A DNA stretch of 64,000 nucleotides from Hermodice carunculata (Eukaryota; Annelida; Polychaeta; Eunicida; Amphinomidae): NCBI GenBank assembly GCA_964020975.1, contig OZ026620.1:74181100-74245099 (forward strand), written 5' to 3'. Numbering within the stretch: position 1 is the first letter of the stretch; every line of letters begins with the position of its first letter. The position numbers and the translations under genes were made by a program. The notes beneath the pieces are model-generated. The model saw nothing but the letters and a program-made list of their open reading frames with translations. It had not been told where the DNA came from and searched no databases. Below are positions 19,396 to 27,919 of this stretch, piece after piece.

Positions 19396-20451
19396 ATGGA
19401 TGTAAGAAAAATGGTTCTGATTCCTATGGAAAAGTATCATATGAAATCTCAACACAAGCTAGATTCTCCAGTCTTGCATGACATACAGGAAGAACTACCC
19501 TCTGGTGGTATGAATGAAGCTCTTATTTTACAAGCCATTCCAAAAATGTACAGAAATAAAGCTGGAGCTATTTTGAGTCACATTGCTAACAGCGACATAC
19601 TGCAGTGGAACGAGAAAGGAGAAATTGTCTACCACGGAAGTCTTGTACCATACTCCAATATCACAGACTTGTTGCGAGATTCACAAAGAAAATACAAAGA
19701 TCAAAATTTGCCTGGTATATCTCAATTTTATCAAGCATTGGCTGAACTCAACATCCCAGAAGGACTAATTGGTCATGTAGAACGGCGAGAACACATCAGA
19801 TATAACAAGTCTCATCCGCAAGAGAATCACGTGATCCAACGACAAAACAAGAGAGTTCATCAATATTTAAAGAGAAACGACACCCCGCAGCTAGTCAGAA
19901 GACAAACTTGTTCAAGAAGTGGATACATCTATAAAAACATGGCACAGATTACCAATTTAGTGCTTCAGACAGATTTGGACTGTTCCTTTAATCTGACAAC
20001 CCTGGCAGAGACTCTATTAAATGTGACCTACAATCCTCACAAGTTTAATGGACTAGTATGGAACCACAAATGTATAAAAGGAACATGTCTCTTATTCCAT
20101 AATGGAAGAATCGTCTGCATTGGAGCAGCTAGTTGGAAAGGTGGCCGGCAGAGTATCAGACAGTATGCAAGGATCTTACAGAAATTAAACTATCCAGTAC
20201 GATTGAAATCAATCAAGCTGGTCACTATGTCTGCTGTGTACACTTTATCCAACAAAGTCAATTATGAAAGACTTTTAACAAACATGAATCATGTGACCTA
20301 TGAGCCAGAACTATTTCCAGCAGCTATGCTGAAGAAAAACAAGATAAACTTTACTATTTTTCACATTGGCAAAGTAATTATCACAGGTATTAGAGAAAAT
20401 TTAAATGTGACAGTGAATCCTGTACTGTTGGAACTTGAATTATTGATGTGA
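19396..20451 (+). CDS. Polinton protein fused to a TATA-binding-protein-like domain (351 aa)
   Basis: One open frame with two parts. Residues 1-130 ('MVLIPMEKY', 'AILSHIANSDILQWNEKGEI', 'SNITDLL', 'LNIPEGLIGHVERR') match a small protein widespread in Polintons. Residues about 182-351 resemble the two-repeat TBP core. Repeat 1 has 'YNPHKFNGLVW', 'CLLFHNGRIVCIGAAS' and 'RQYARILQKLNYP'; repeat 2 has 'YEPELFPAAML' and 'FTIFHIGKVIITGIRE'. Phenylalanines stand at the four DNA-inserting positions of TBP (F217, F234, F307, F322). TBP binds and bends TATA boxes; the element's own genes carry a repeated extended TATA motif. The linker (130-180) is basic. It follows the small basic protein gene with a 1-base gap, and AATAAA (20451-20456) overlaps its end. 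I infer that it is an element-encoded promoter-recognition factor. Confidence 0.82.
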   Translation: MDVRKMVLIPMEKYHMKSQHKLDSPVLHDIQEELPSGGMNEALILQAIPKMYRNKAGAILSHIANSDILQWNEKGEIVYHGSLVPYSNITDLLRDSQRKYKDQNLPGISQFYQALAELNIPEGLIGHVERREHIRYNKSHPQENHVIQRQNKRVHQYLKRNDTPQLVRRQTCSRSGYIYKNMAQITNLVLQTDLDCSFNLTTLAETLLNVTYNPHKFNGLVWNHKCIKGTCLLFHNGRIVCIGAASWKGGRQSIRQYARILQKLNYPVRLKSIKLVTMSAVYTLSNKVNYERLLTNMNHVTYEPELFPAAMLKKNKINFTIFHIGKVIITGIRENLNVTVNPVLLELELLM

Positions 20452-20485
20452 ATAAATGCGTGTATATGTTATGTAGTCTGTCGTT

Positions 20486-20502
20486 GAGTTTATAAAAGGA
20501 CG
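20486..20502 (+). promoter_or_regulatory. Element promoter of the integrase gene
   Basis: GAGTTTATAAAAGGACG, about 40 bases before the integrase ATG at 20526. Confidence 0.72.
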
Positions 20503-20525
20503 TTTAGTTTAAAGTTTTCACAACT

Positions 20526-21635
20526 ATGACTTTAAGTACGGGCGAACGTAAATACTTGGAAAAAATATATTACGATCCTTCATATCCGGCTAGTTACCAA
20601 GGACATAGAAAATTGTTTCAAGTAGCAAAACAAGAAGACAAATTTAAAATAACCTTTAAAGATATCAAACAATGGTTGCAAGAACAAGAACCTTACGCCT
20701 TAAATAGATTTGCCAGACACAACTTTCCTACAAACAGAGTCATAGTGGAAGGTTTAGACAGTCAATGGGATATGGACTTGGCCGATTTAAAAGAAATTAA
20801 AAAACACAATGATGGTTATTCTTATTGGTTGGTGTGCATTGATATTTTTTCACGGTATGCATTTGTCAGACCATTGAAAACTAAATCTGGTAAAGACATG
20901 ATAGAAGCTTTCAAAACTATATTTAATCACGGTAGAATACCAAAAACTGTTAGATCTGATGCTGGATCCGAATTTAAAGATACCAGAGTCCACCAGTATT
21001 TGAAATCGCAAAAGATTCATCATTTTATAGCACACAATACACCAAAAGCCAACTTTGCAGAAAGACTCATTAAAACATTGAAGTCAAAAGTATATCGTTA
21101 CATTGTGAAACATCAAAGTCTGAGATATATAGATCACCTACAATCTATCGTGAAAAGTTACAATGGTACAAATCACAGTAGTTTGGGTATACCACCTCAA
21201 AATGTGACCAAATCAAATGAAAAAGAGGTCAGATATGATCAATACACGATACGTAAATACAGAAGACCAAATCCTGCAAAGTATCACTTCAAAGTCGGAG
21301 ATAAAGTGCGCATTACTTTCACTAAAGACAAATTTGACCGAGAATATGGACAAAAATGGTCTGGTGAAGTTTATACCGTGACACACAGACAGAAGAGGGA
21401 GGGATTACCCGTGTATTGGTTGAAAGATTATTATAATGATCCTGTAAAGGGGTCATTTTATGGATACGAATTACAAAAGGCAAACATCGATGAAAATTCT
21501 AGCTTTAAAATTGAAAAAATTATCAAAAAACGTACACGAGATGGAAAGAAAGAGGTCTTTGTGAAATGGCTTCATTGGCCCTCCCAATTAAATAGTTGGT
21601 TATTAGAGCGCCACCTCAAACGCGTTACAACGTAA
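20526..21635 (+). CDS. Polinton RVE integrase with chromodomain (369 aa)
   Basis: This is the retroviral-type integrase that inserts the element. The frame is open throughout. The N-terminal part (1-70) carries the 'YYDPSYPASYQGHRKLF' region typical of Polinton integrases. The catalytic core spans about 75-230 with the D-D-E set at 'WDMDLADL' (D82 or D84), 'RSDAGSEF' (D145) and 'NFAERLIKTLK' (E179). An SH3-like segment follows ('FKVGDKVRI', about 255-310), then a chromodomain at about 325-365 ('FKIEKIIKKRT', 'FVKWLHWPSQLNSWL'). A chromodomain suggests targeting to modified histones. The gene has its own promoter box 24 bases upstream of the ATG. Confidence 0.95.
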   Translation: MTLSTGERKYLEKIYYDPSYPASYQGHRKLFQVAKQEDKFKITFKDIKQWLQEQEPYALNRFARHNFPTNRVIVEGLDSQWDMDLADLKEIKKHNDGYSYWLVCIDIFSRYAFVRPLKTKSGKDMIEAFKTIFNHGRIPKTVRSDAGSEFKDTRVHQYLKSQKIHHFIAHNTPKANFAERLIKTLKSKVYRYIVKHQSLRYIDHLQSIVKSYNGTNHSSLGIPPQNVTKSNEKEVRYDQYTIRKYRRPNPAKYHFKVGDKVRITFTKDKFDREYGQKWSGEVYTVTHRQKREGLPVYWLKDYYNDPVKGSFYGYELQKANIDENSSFKIEKIIKKRTRDGKKEVFVKWLHWPSQLNSWLLERHLKRVTT

Positions 21636-21640
21636 ACGGA

Positions 21641-21657
21641 AAAGTTTATAAAAAGGG
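21641..21657 (+). promoter_or_regulatory. Element promoter of the minor capsid gene
   Basis: AAAGTTTATAAAAAGGG, directly after the integrase stop and about 30 bases before the ATG at 21672. Confidence 0.7.
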
Positions 21658-21671
21658 TTTTGTTTCTAATT

Positions 21672-22112
21672 ATGATAAGCATGGAGGAACATTTCTTGTA
21701 TCTCAGTAGTGAAGACTCTCAGGACTATTTTCCAAATAATCAAAGCGGGAATTTTACCGTACAACTGCCTCAAACATTGTATTTACATGGATCTTGGAAA
21801 GGTGCTCTTTTAGAATTTAGGTATGCGCCCCAGTTTCAAAATAATCAGCGTCCTGATGACATGATCATATGTTCAGATATTTGTAGTGAAAGCTACATCA
21901 ATAATGTTAAATTACCTGTATTACGTAGAATAACTGTTGATTATGACAAGCCAAGACAGAAAAAATGTGTGACTGTATCTCAAGGTTACTATGTACCCGT
22001 TGTACCTGATACAAGAGAACGTGTAAAAGTTTATATAAGAGGGTCAAGTGAGACTAATTTATCTTTTACTTACAAAGACACCTGTGTACTTCATTTAAAA
22101 AGAGTAGCATAA
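21672..22112 (+). CDS. Polinton minor capsid protein (penton), about 146 aa
   Basis: The frame runs from MISMEEHFLYLSSE (an ATG at 21681 is also possible) to LHLKRVA. It shows the family pattern 'FPNNQSGNFTVQLPQTL', 'GSWKGALLEFRY', 'SYINNVKLPVLRRI', 'FTYKDTCVLHL', typical of the single-jelly-roll penton of Polintons. It would form capsid vertices. The stop codon overlaps the start of the next gene (22111), and the next promoter box lies inside its 3' coding end. Confidence 0.85.
   Translation: MISMEEHFLYLSSEDSQDYFPNNQSGNFTVQLPQTLYLHGSWKGALLEFRYAPQFQNNQRPDDMIICSDICSESYINNVKLPVLRRITVDYDKPRQKKCVTVSQGYYVPVVPDTRERVKVYIRGSSETNLSFTYKDTCVLHLKRVA
22026..22042 (+). promoter_or_regulatory. Element promoter inside the minor capsid gene
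   Basis: AAAGTTTATATAAGAGGG, lying in coding sequence about 70-85 bases before the next ATG at 22111. Its match to the other boxes, although it also encodes protein, is notable. Confidence 0.55.
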
Positions 22113-22553
22113 TGGCCTATCAGCCACACGTGAGTGATGTCAAATAGTGGGTGCAACATTTCCGCGATGTTGTTGCTGGTAAAATACCGGGTAATCAAGA
22201 TTTTTATGTAGTGGACACCATAAGACCACAATCAAATCTACGCTCTAGTACAAATACGCTGCCATGTGACACACAACAAGCTGTAAATCAAGCTAAGGCC
22301 AAATTAAAGCATGCACAGTTTATAAAAGGAAGTGCCGATCACAGAAAAAGAACAACTCGTAACAGGAAGAAAGTTGCTCCAAAGAAAGTACACAACGGTG
22401 GAAAGAAAAGACCAACACTGAAGAAAATTGGCAAAGGTACCAAGAAAAGACAGGCAGCCAAGACAAAGAGGCATCCAAAAACAAATCACCAAGAAAGTCT
22501 GTAAAGAGAAGACGGACAACTAAGAAACCTTCAAATCGACAAACCCAATTTTG
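22111..22553 (+). pseudogene. Polinton basic (Lys/Arg-rich) protein region, broken
   Basis: Begins MAYQPHVSDV and includes 'WVQHFRDVVAGKIPGNQDFYVV', the conserved N-terminal pattern of a Polinton protein encoded between the two capsid genes. A long Lys/Arg-rich tail follows, such as 'KKVAPKKVHNGGKKRPTLKK', that could bind DNA inside a capsid. The region is broken. The position between minor and major capsid genes is typical. Confidence 0.7.
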
Positions 22554-22573
22554 AAAAGTGAGAGTTTTTTAAG

Positions 22574-23810
22574 ATGGCACATCAAGAAGGCTATTCAAAA
22601 CATCTGTCTCTCTTTACTGTTCCTACAATTGATACGGCAATTGAGAAAGAAGAATGGCACACTTTTAAACCGACTGGACAGACTACAAGGGAATCACCCT
22701 TAGATTTTGAAATTCCTAAATCGGCAAACTACCTGGATCTACAATCAACAAGACTCTACCTACAAGTCTGCATAAAAAAAGAAATATGGTACCAACTTGA
22801 AACAAACAGATAAAGTTACATTTTGTAATTTGCCAGCGTGTACCCTTTTTCGTCGGGTGGAAGTATTTCTAAATCAAACTTCTGTGGGAGAAGCAGGGAT
22901 TAACTATCCTTACATAGGGTATCTCGATGTGTTATTAAATGAATCAAAGACATGCAACACGAGTCTTCAGTCCGAATTATTCTTTAAAGACTCATCCAAA
23001 AATTTTGACAGCGTTGACAATGTAAACTTTGGGTTTTTTGCACGTCATGGCTATACAAAGGGGAGTAAAAATGTAGAATTGTATGGTCCACTTCATTTTG
23101 GCGTGTTTAAGATGAGCAGATATCTGATAAATGGTGTGTCTGTCAACATTAAACTCTGGCCCACACAACATACTTTTAGCCTGATGTCTGACAAAGACAG
23201 CTATAAAATTGAAATTGTGCAATGTTTTCTTAAAGTGAAATCGCTCAAAATGAAACCCGCTTTAATGATTGCACATGCGGATACATTGAAAAAAGCTGTG
23301 TCCTTGTATCCCTATACAAGATCGGACATCCGGAATTTCAATATGGTGAAAGGTATTTACAGTAAAACGTTTGAAGACATTTTCCAAAATAAAATTCCGG
23401 ACAAATTAGCGATACGAATCGTTAAAGGAAAATCATATTCCGGACAGATTAATAGCAACCGTCTGGAATTTATTCATGCCAATGTGAATTATGTTAATTT
23501 AACAATAAACTCTACAATGGTTACTGGAGCGCCACTGACTCCCGACTTTGATAACGGGCATTGTGTAGAATGTTACAACTCGTTATTTCAAGGTCATGAT
23601 CTCGATACAGTTGATGTCAGTAGAGCAAATTATCCAGAAGGTTATACCGTGTATGTATTTGACTTGACACATCAACCAAAAACAGGTCTCATGAATCTCG
23701 AAATTAAATTCAGTACAGCTTTAACAGAAGTGTGTACTCTCATTGTTTATGGTCAATTTCCTACTTTATTGCAAATAGATGAAGCTAGAAATGTATACGT
23801 AGTAAATTAA
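22574..23810 (+). pseudogene. Polinton major capsid protein region (double jelly-roll), broken
   Basis: Starts MAHQEGYSKHLSLF and carries the family pattern 'ANYLDLQSTRLYLQV', 'FRRVEVFLNQTSV', 'PYIGYLDVLLN', 'FGVFKMSRYLINGVSVNIKL', 'ALTEVCTLIVYGQF'. The total length is normal for the double jelly-roll capsid protein of Polintons. It is the last gene of the row and is interrupted, though most of it is readable. A hairpin and AATAAA follow at 23970-24024. Confidence 0.9.
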
Positions 23811-23969
23811 TACATTGTATTGTATCTGGAAAGGCCCAACTTCAGGCACTGACACTGTTAACATCTGACAGCTATCTCTTTGGGATGGGCGGGAGTTAAA
23901 AAGACAGGTGTACAATTACAATGTTATCTAGATGTGAACTTAGAGTTAGTCAGGTTACAATATATTGTA

Positions 23970-24024
23970 AGGAGCTTATGGTGGACCCCCGACCCCATGA
24001 GCTCCTAATGACGGGGACAATAAA
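23970..24024 (+). terminator. Hairpin plus AATAAA after the major capsid gene
   Basis: AGGAGCTTATGG (23970-23981) pairs with CCATGAGCTCCT (23995-24006) over 12 base pairs with one G-U pair; the loop is C-rich. AATAAA follows at 24019-24024. Together they look like the 3' end of the capsid transcript. Confidence 0.55.
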
Positions 24025-25220
24025 ATCATTGAAATGTATATACTGATGTCTGTTATCTAATGGTATATATTGCAGGAATTAAATGGACATGTCCATTTAA
24101 CATACCGCTTTTGTATCAATATGTTTTCCTCCCGCCATATCCATAATACAGAGGGATAACAAAATTAGGATGCTATTGTATAACTTACCTTTTGCGTATG
24201 TATCCAGTAATTTAGGGGGGGCATGGATGTATAAAATATCGTTCCATATTATTCCATTATATCTTAAATTCCCTTAGAATGATATTAATTGCGTAAAGGC
24301 AGGTTTAAAAGTAAAATGTCTAACAAATACTATGTATGTGTTAATTGAAAATAAGTCCAAAATTTGAGGAAAAAAAGTCGCGAGTCTGTGAATTTCAAAA
24401 AATATACGAGGCTTAAATATATGGCTTGAACCGATATTTAACACCGTCAGATATACGTGCCAATATATTATACATCCACTTCAGGCAGACCCGATAATAT
24501 GTTAGAGGGATATAAAGCATGTAAGTAAGTGCGTAAATACCGCTCAATGCCTTCTATCGTTTTCTTCGTCTGGTTCTGTCTTGAACTTCCTCAGCTTCGA
24601 TTACGTTTGAAGGTAAAATAATCACTTACCTTTAATCCCCATATGAATATAGATGAAAACGAAATCCGGCCAAAAGTCTGTCCCATAGAAAAGTCATTCA
24701 AATTTTATAAAACTGTTCATTTGGGACAAAACAGGCGGGCGGATGATGATTGATACACGCAGCCTAATTGATCAACCCGAGGTATGTGTGAATCTTTCTC
24801 CCACAAACCTGGTGTATGCCTTTGGGGTGCCTTAATGATACAATATAGGCCAGATGTAATCCCTATGATGACTGACATAATGACATGGATCAACAAATTT
24901 CTTTGTCCACGATAGCCGTCTGTATGGGTATTTACGCTGGACTGCTCTGATGAGGGAAATACAAATCCTGTACACAATGAACCGCAACTTTGACAGTGAG
25001 AATGCGATTTAAAGTCATTTTCACGATCAAGAATCTATTTTTCTTTTCCCATGTGCTTAAAAGTAGCTTATGACTGATGAAATGGACATTATTATCATAA
25101 ATTATCACTCTTTGCATAAAAATTATCCTGAAATTTACTTATGTAATTCTCAAATCATAAGGGTCCTCTTTCCTTTAAATGATATTATGTTGATATTTCA
25201 TTCAACTCTTTTGCTCACAT
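24025..25220. other. Polinton right interior, no gene recognised
   Basis: About 1.2 kb of AT-rich sequence. Frames of 60-86 codons exist on both strands, but none shows a domain. A maturation protease might be expected somewhere in the element; I do not see one here. Confidence 0.5.
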
Positions 25221-25527
25221 ATTTGCATTGTCTAGTGTCCATTTTGTGTGTCTTTCCTTGATAATTGTTCTTCTTCATGCTTTATGAATTCTGATTATAT
25301 CTACACCACGCAGGCCTTTTGATAGGTAGATCACCTGCATGTACTATTAAAAGCTAATCAGGATCGAGGGGTGCCGCGTCAATCGACAATAAAGCGCAGT
25401 CCTTCACATAACACATGCCCCTCAAACAGATGGTTGTTTAGATATTTGCATTGTCTAGTGTCCATTTCGTGTGTCTTTCCTTGATAATTGTTCTTCTTCA
25501 TGCTTTATGAATTCTGATTATATCTAC
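25221..25527. repeat. Duplicated 87-bp block flanking a 134-bp segment
   Basis: The block starting 'atatttgcattgtctagtgt' occurs at 25219-25304 and again at 25439-25527 with very few differences. The second copy abuts the inner edge of the right inverted repeat. The segment between contains 'gatcgaggggtgccgcg'. Confidence 0.85.
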
Positions 25528-26274
25528 AGGTGGTGTAAATGATGCTAAAAATAAATTTAGAAAGCTTATATGTATTTTGGTCTCATTTTGAGGCAAGACC
25601 CTCATAAATCCCCTGCTTTTCACATAAATCCTTGCAATGTCGCCAGCTGATCAATATATCAAATCAATCAATAGAGATCAATCCCCTATCACAGATTTCC
25701 AATCAATGACTTGTCAATACCAACTTATAACCACCTTAGACCGATCCCACAGCATCCCCTATTTTCCAATCATCTATCAGAAATCAATTAGCATTTCCAA
25801 TCACCTCCCTGAATCGATCACAGATCAATAAATTGATAGTATACAGGCATACATCAGAGATTTCCTATCAATGACTTGTCAATACCAACTTATAGCCACC
25901 TTAGACTGACCCCCAGCATCCCCTATTTTCCAATCACCTATAAGAAATCAATTAGCATTTCCAATCACGTCCCTGAATCGATCAGAGATCAATAAAATTG
26001 AGAGCATACAGACATAGGGAGAATCCATCCATTTAATCAATCAGATCAATTCAATATCAATCTGTCAAACTATAAACACACAGTCCCCATATGGATCATA
26101 ATACGCATAAACCTAATTTTAGAAATCGTACCCCTATACGGTCATAAACCTATTTTTAGAAACGTCCCCCCCCCCAAACGGGCCAAATCTACCTTATGGG
26201 GGGAAAATTGTGACCATAAAATCTACCTTATACTTATGGGGGGAAAATTGCAGCCATACGGACGTACATGTAGT
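25528..26274 (-). repeat. Polinton right terminal inverted repeat
   Basis: Matches the reverse complement of the left repeat from the outer end (CATACGGACGTACATGTAGT, 26255-26274) inward to 'ggtggtgtaaatgatgc'. It is longer than the left copy because about 160-190 bp ('acagatttccaatcaatgac' type) is tandemly duplicated (about 25690-25830 and 25850-26000). It has two subterminal TTTCTAAAAWTAGG units, against three on the left. Confidence 0.88.
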
Positions 26275-26280
26275 GCTTAT
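26275..26280. repeat. Right target-site duplication, GCTTAT
   Basis: Exact copy of 9361-9366, directly after the right inverted repeat. Confidence 0.9.
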
Positions 26281-26669
26281 GTACGTAATGAAGCCTTATT
26301 ACGTGTATTAACCACATATTGCAGTGCCCTCGCGCTTGATGGGAGAGCGCATGCGTCACGCAGGACGGAGCGTGACTTTTCCTGTCCAGCAAAATAATCA
26401 GTTTTTGGAAGTAAAATGTAAGTCTTCTGGATTCTCTGCCAGTCGGCGTGAAGTGCAATAGTGCAGGCTCCTGATGATGATCGCTCGGATTCAACTTCTG
26501 TGAGTTTTCAGACTTTTGTGGCATCCTTGTACATATGCCCTTATCCAACCGTCCAGCCTTGGACATGCACTGAATGACTTTTGTATATAGACATACGTAG
26601 GACATATATGCCCATTCATACTTCCATAGCCTGATTCCTCTGAACTCAATCTGATTCTTGCCATACACC
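26281..26669. other. Gap between Polinton and LINE ORF1
   Basis: Likely the LINE 5' untranslated region plus flank. No frame with a recognised product. The LINE start cannot be fixed from sequence alone. Confidence 0.4.
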
Positions 26670-27414
26670 ATGTCCAAAAAGCTAAACATAAACAGTGCTG
26701 GGCAGTTCGCTCAATTTCTGTCAAGTGCCCTTGAGAATGACGTTATTAAGAGCAAGATCTCTGATCTGTTAGTTGACAGATTAAAGGCAGCTGAGGACAA
26801 AATAGCAACACTGGAGCGTCGAGTTGAGGAGCTCGAATGGGCTTTAGATGACAGCGAGCAGTACTCCCGCCGAAACTGCTTACGGATTAAAAACAACTGG
26901 ACAGAGAATGATCAAGAAAATACTGACTTGATGTGCAGGCAATTTTTCAAAGATTCCCTAGGAATTGAACTGAACGATAGGGATATCTGCAGATCCCATC
27001 GTATAGGCAAGCCTCAGCCGGAGTCCACTAGAGCTGTGATAATCCGTTTTGCCACCTATCGAGCTAGACAAAGAGTATATGCAAACCGTGCCAAGCTGAA
27101 GGGTCGCAGAGACATTTACATAAATGAGGATTTAACAAAAAAAGCGCAATTCTCTCGCCTTCCAGGCCAGACAGTTAAAAAGAAGTGGCCACATTAAAGA
27201 CACGTGGGTTGTTGACGGCAAAATATTTGTCAAAGACAATACAGATCGTCGCCTGGTGATTTCGCGCCCAGCTGATTTTGAAAAGCTCCAACCAGACGGT
27301 TCAACTGATGCCAGAGAGGATGACGCTGCACGTGACGTCCTGACGCACCCCACTCCGTCCAGAGTGATGCGAAGCATGTCTGTGTCCGATGTCTCTGCAC
27401 AGTACCCGCGTTAG
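26670..27414 (+). pseudogene. LINE ORF1: coiled-coil RNA-binding protein, one frameshift
   Basis: I start at the ATG at 26670 (MSKKLNINSAG). A leucine/charge heptad coiled coil ('DKIATLERRVEELEWAL') is followed by 'SRRNCLRI', 'LNDRDICRSHRIGKPQP', 'RAVIIRFATYRARQRVY' and 'LKGRRDIYINEDLT', the RRM-type core of LINE ORF1 proteins. The frame is lost between about 27150 and 27166. It resumes in another frame as 'ARQLKRSGHIKDTW' and 'VVDGKIFVK' (the C-terminal domain), to a stop at 27412-27414. ORF1 proteins coat the RNA and act as nucleic acid chaperones. Confidence 0.85.
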
Positions 27415-27919
27415 ATCTTCTACCTGACTATTGTGTCACACATTTTGTGATGGTTATGTCTTCTCTCACATTGTATTATCATTGTTTTTGTTGCATTTTT
27501 GCTTTTGACGGCGCTCCGTCTTATACTTGAATGGTGGAGCTCCATATTATACTTACTGTTGCTGTTGACAGAGATGTACAAATGTCAAACAGACACATTT
27601 TCCATTTTTTGTAAATTTTCAGTATTATAGTCAGAGACGCTGAATGTGCTGTTCCATTTACTAGTGGCAAATTTGACTGGCGCGAATCTCACAAAAAAAA
27701 AAAAAAGCCAACTTTCTTTCAGATTTATTGGTAAACACAAGTGACCTTATATACTCTGTTCACACCTGATTTAGTCTGCTTGACCGCACAATGTGTGTAA
27801 CAAGGTGATAGTGACACTGCTCTTGTTCCAGGTCAAGGAGCGCATAACCCTACCGCGCTCTGCTTTTTTTTTTTTTTTTTTTTGGTATCGCCGAGAAATG
27901 AGTCGCCGGATTGCGGGCA
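27415..27919. other. LINE inter-ORF spacer
   Basis: AT-rich spacer with A-rich (27691-27704) and T-rich (27866-27883) runs. The ORF2 frame opens near its end. Confidence 0.5.

Larger units (their letters stand above)
9367..26274 (+). mobile_element. Polinton/Maverick, 16.9 kb, partly decayed
   Basis: This self-synthesising DNA element is bounded by inverted repeats of about 620 (left) and 750 (right) bp with a perfect 6-bp duplication. It contains the diagnostic set: protein-primed polymerase B, RVE integrase, packaging ATPase, minor capsid and major capsid. All genes point right, with polymerase first and major capsid last. Additional genes are two PC4-like proteins, a TBP-like fusion, small basic proteins and a Cys/His protein. 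I recognise no maturation protease. Integrase, ATPase, minor capsid, TBP-like and PC4-like frames look whole; the polymerase, basic-protein and major-capsid regions are broken (about eight to ten breaks in total). The exact 6-bp duplication and several open frames suggest a fairly young fossil, but the differences between the two terminal repeats argue that it is not recent. Confidence 0.97.

Noticed and set aside
20072-20092. TGTATAAAAGGAACATG inside the TBP-like gene
   Set aside because: Lacks the AGTT extension and no gene start follows; chance match in coding sequence.
22317-22333. CAGTTTATAAAAGGAAG inside the basic protein region
   Set aside because: It matches the promoter motif but lies about 240 bases before the next gene start, far outside the spacing of the others; left out of the promoter list.
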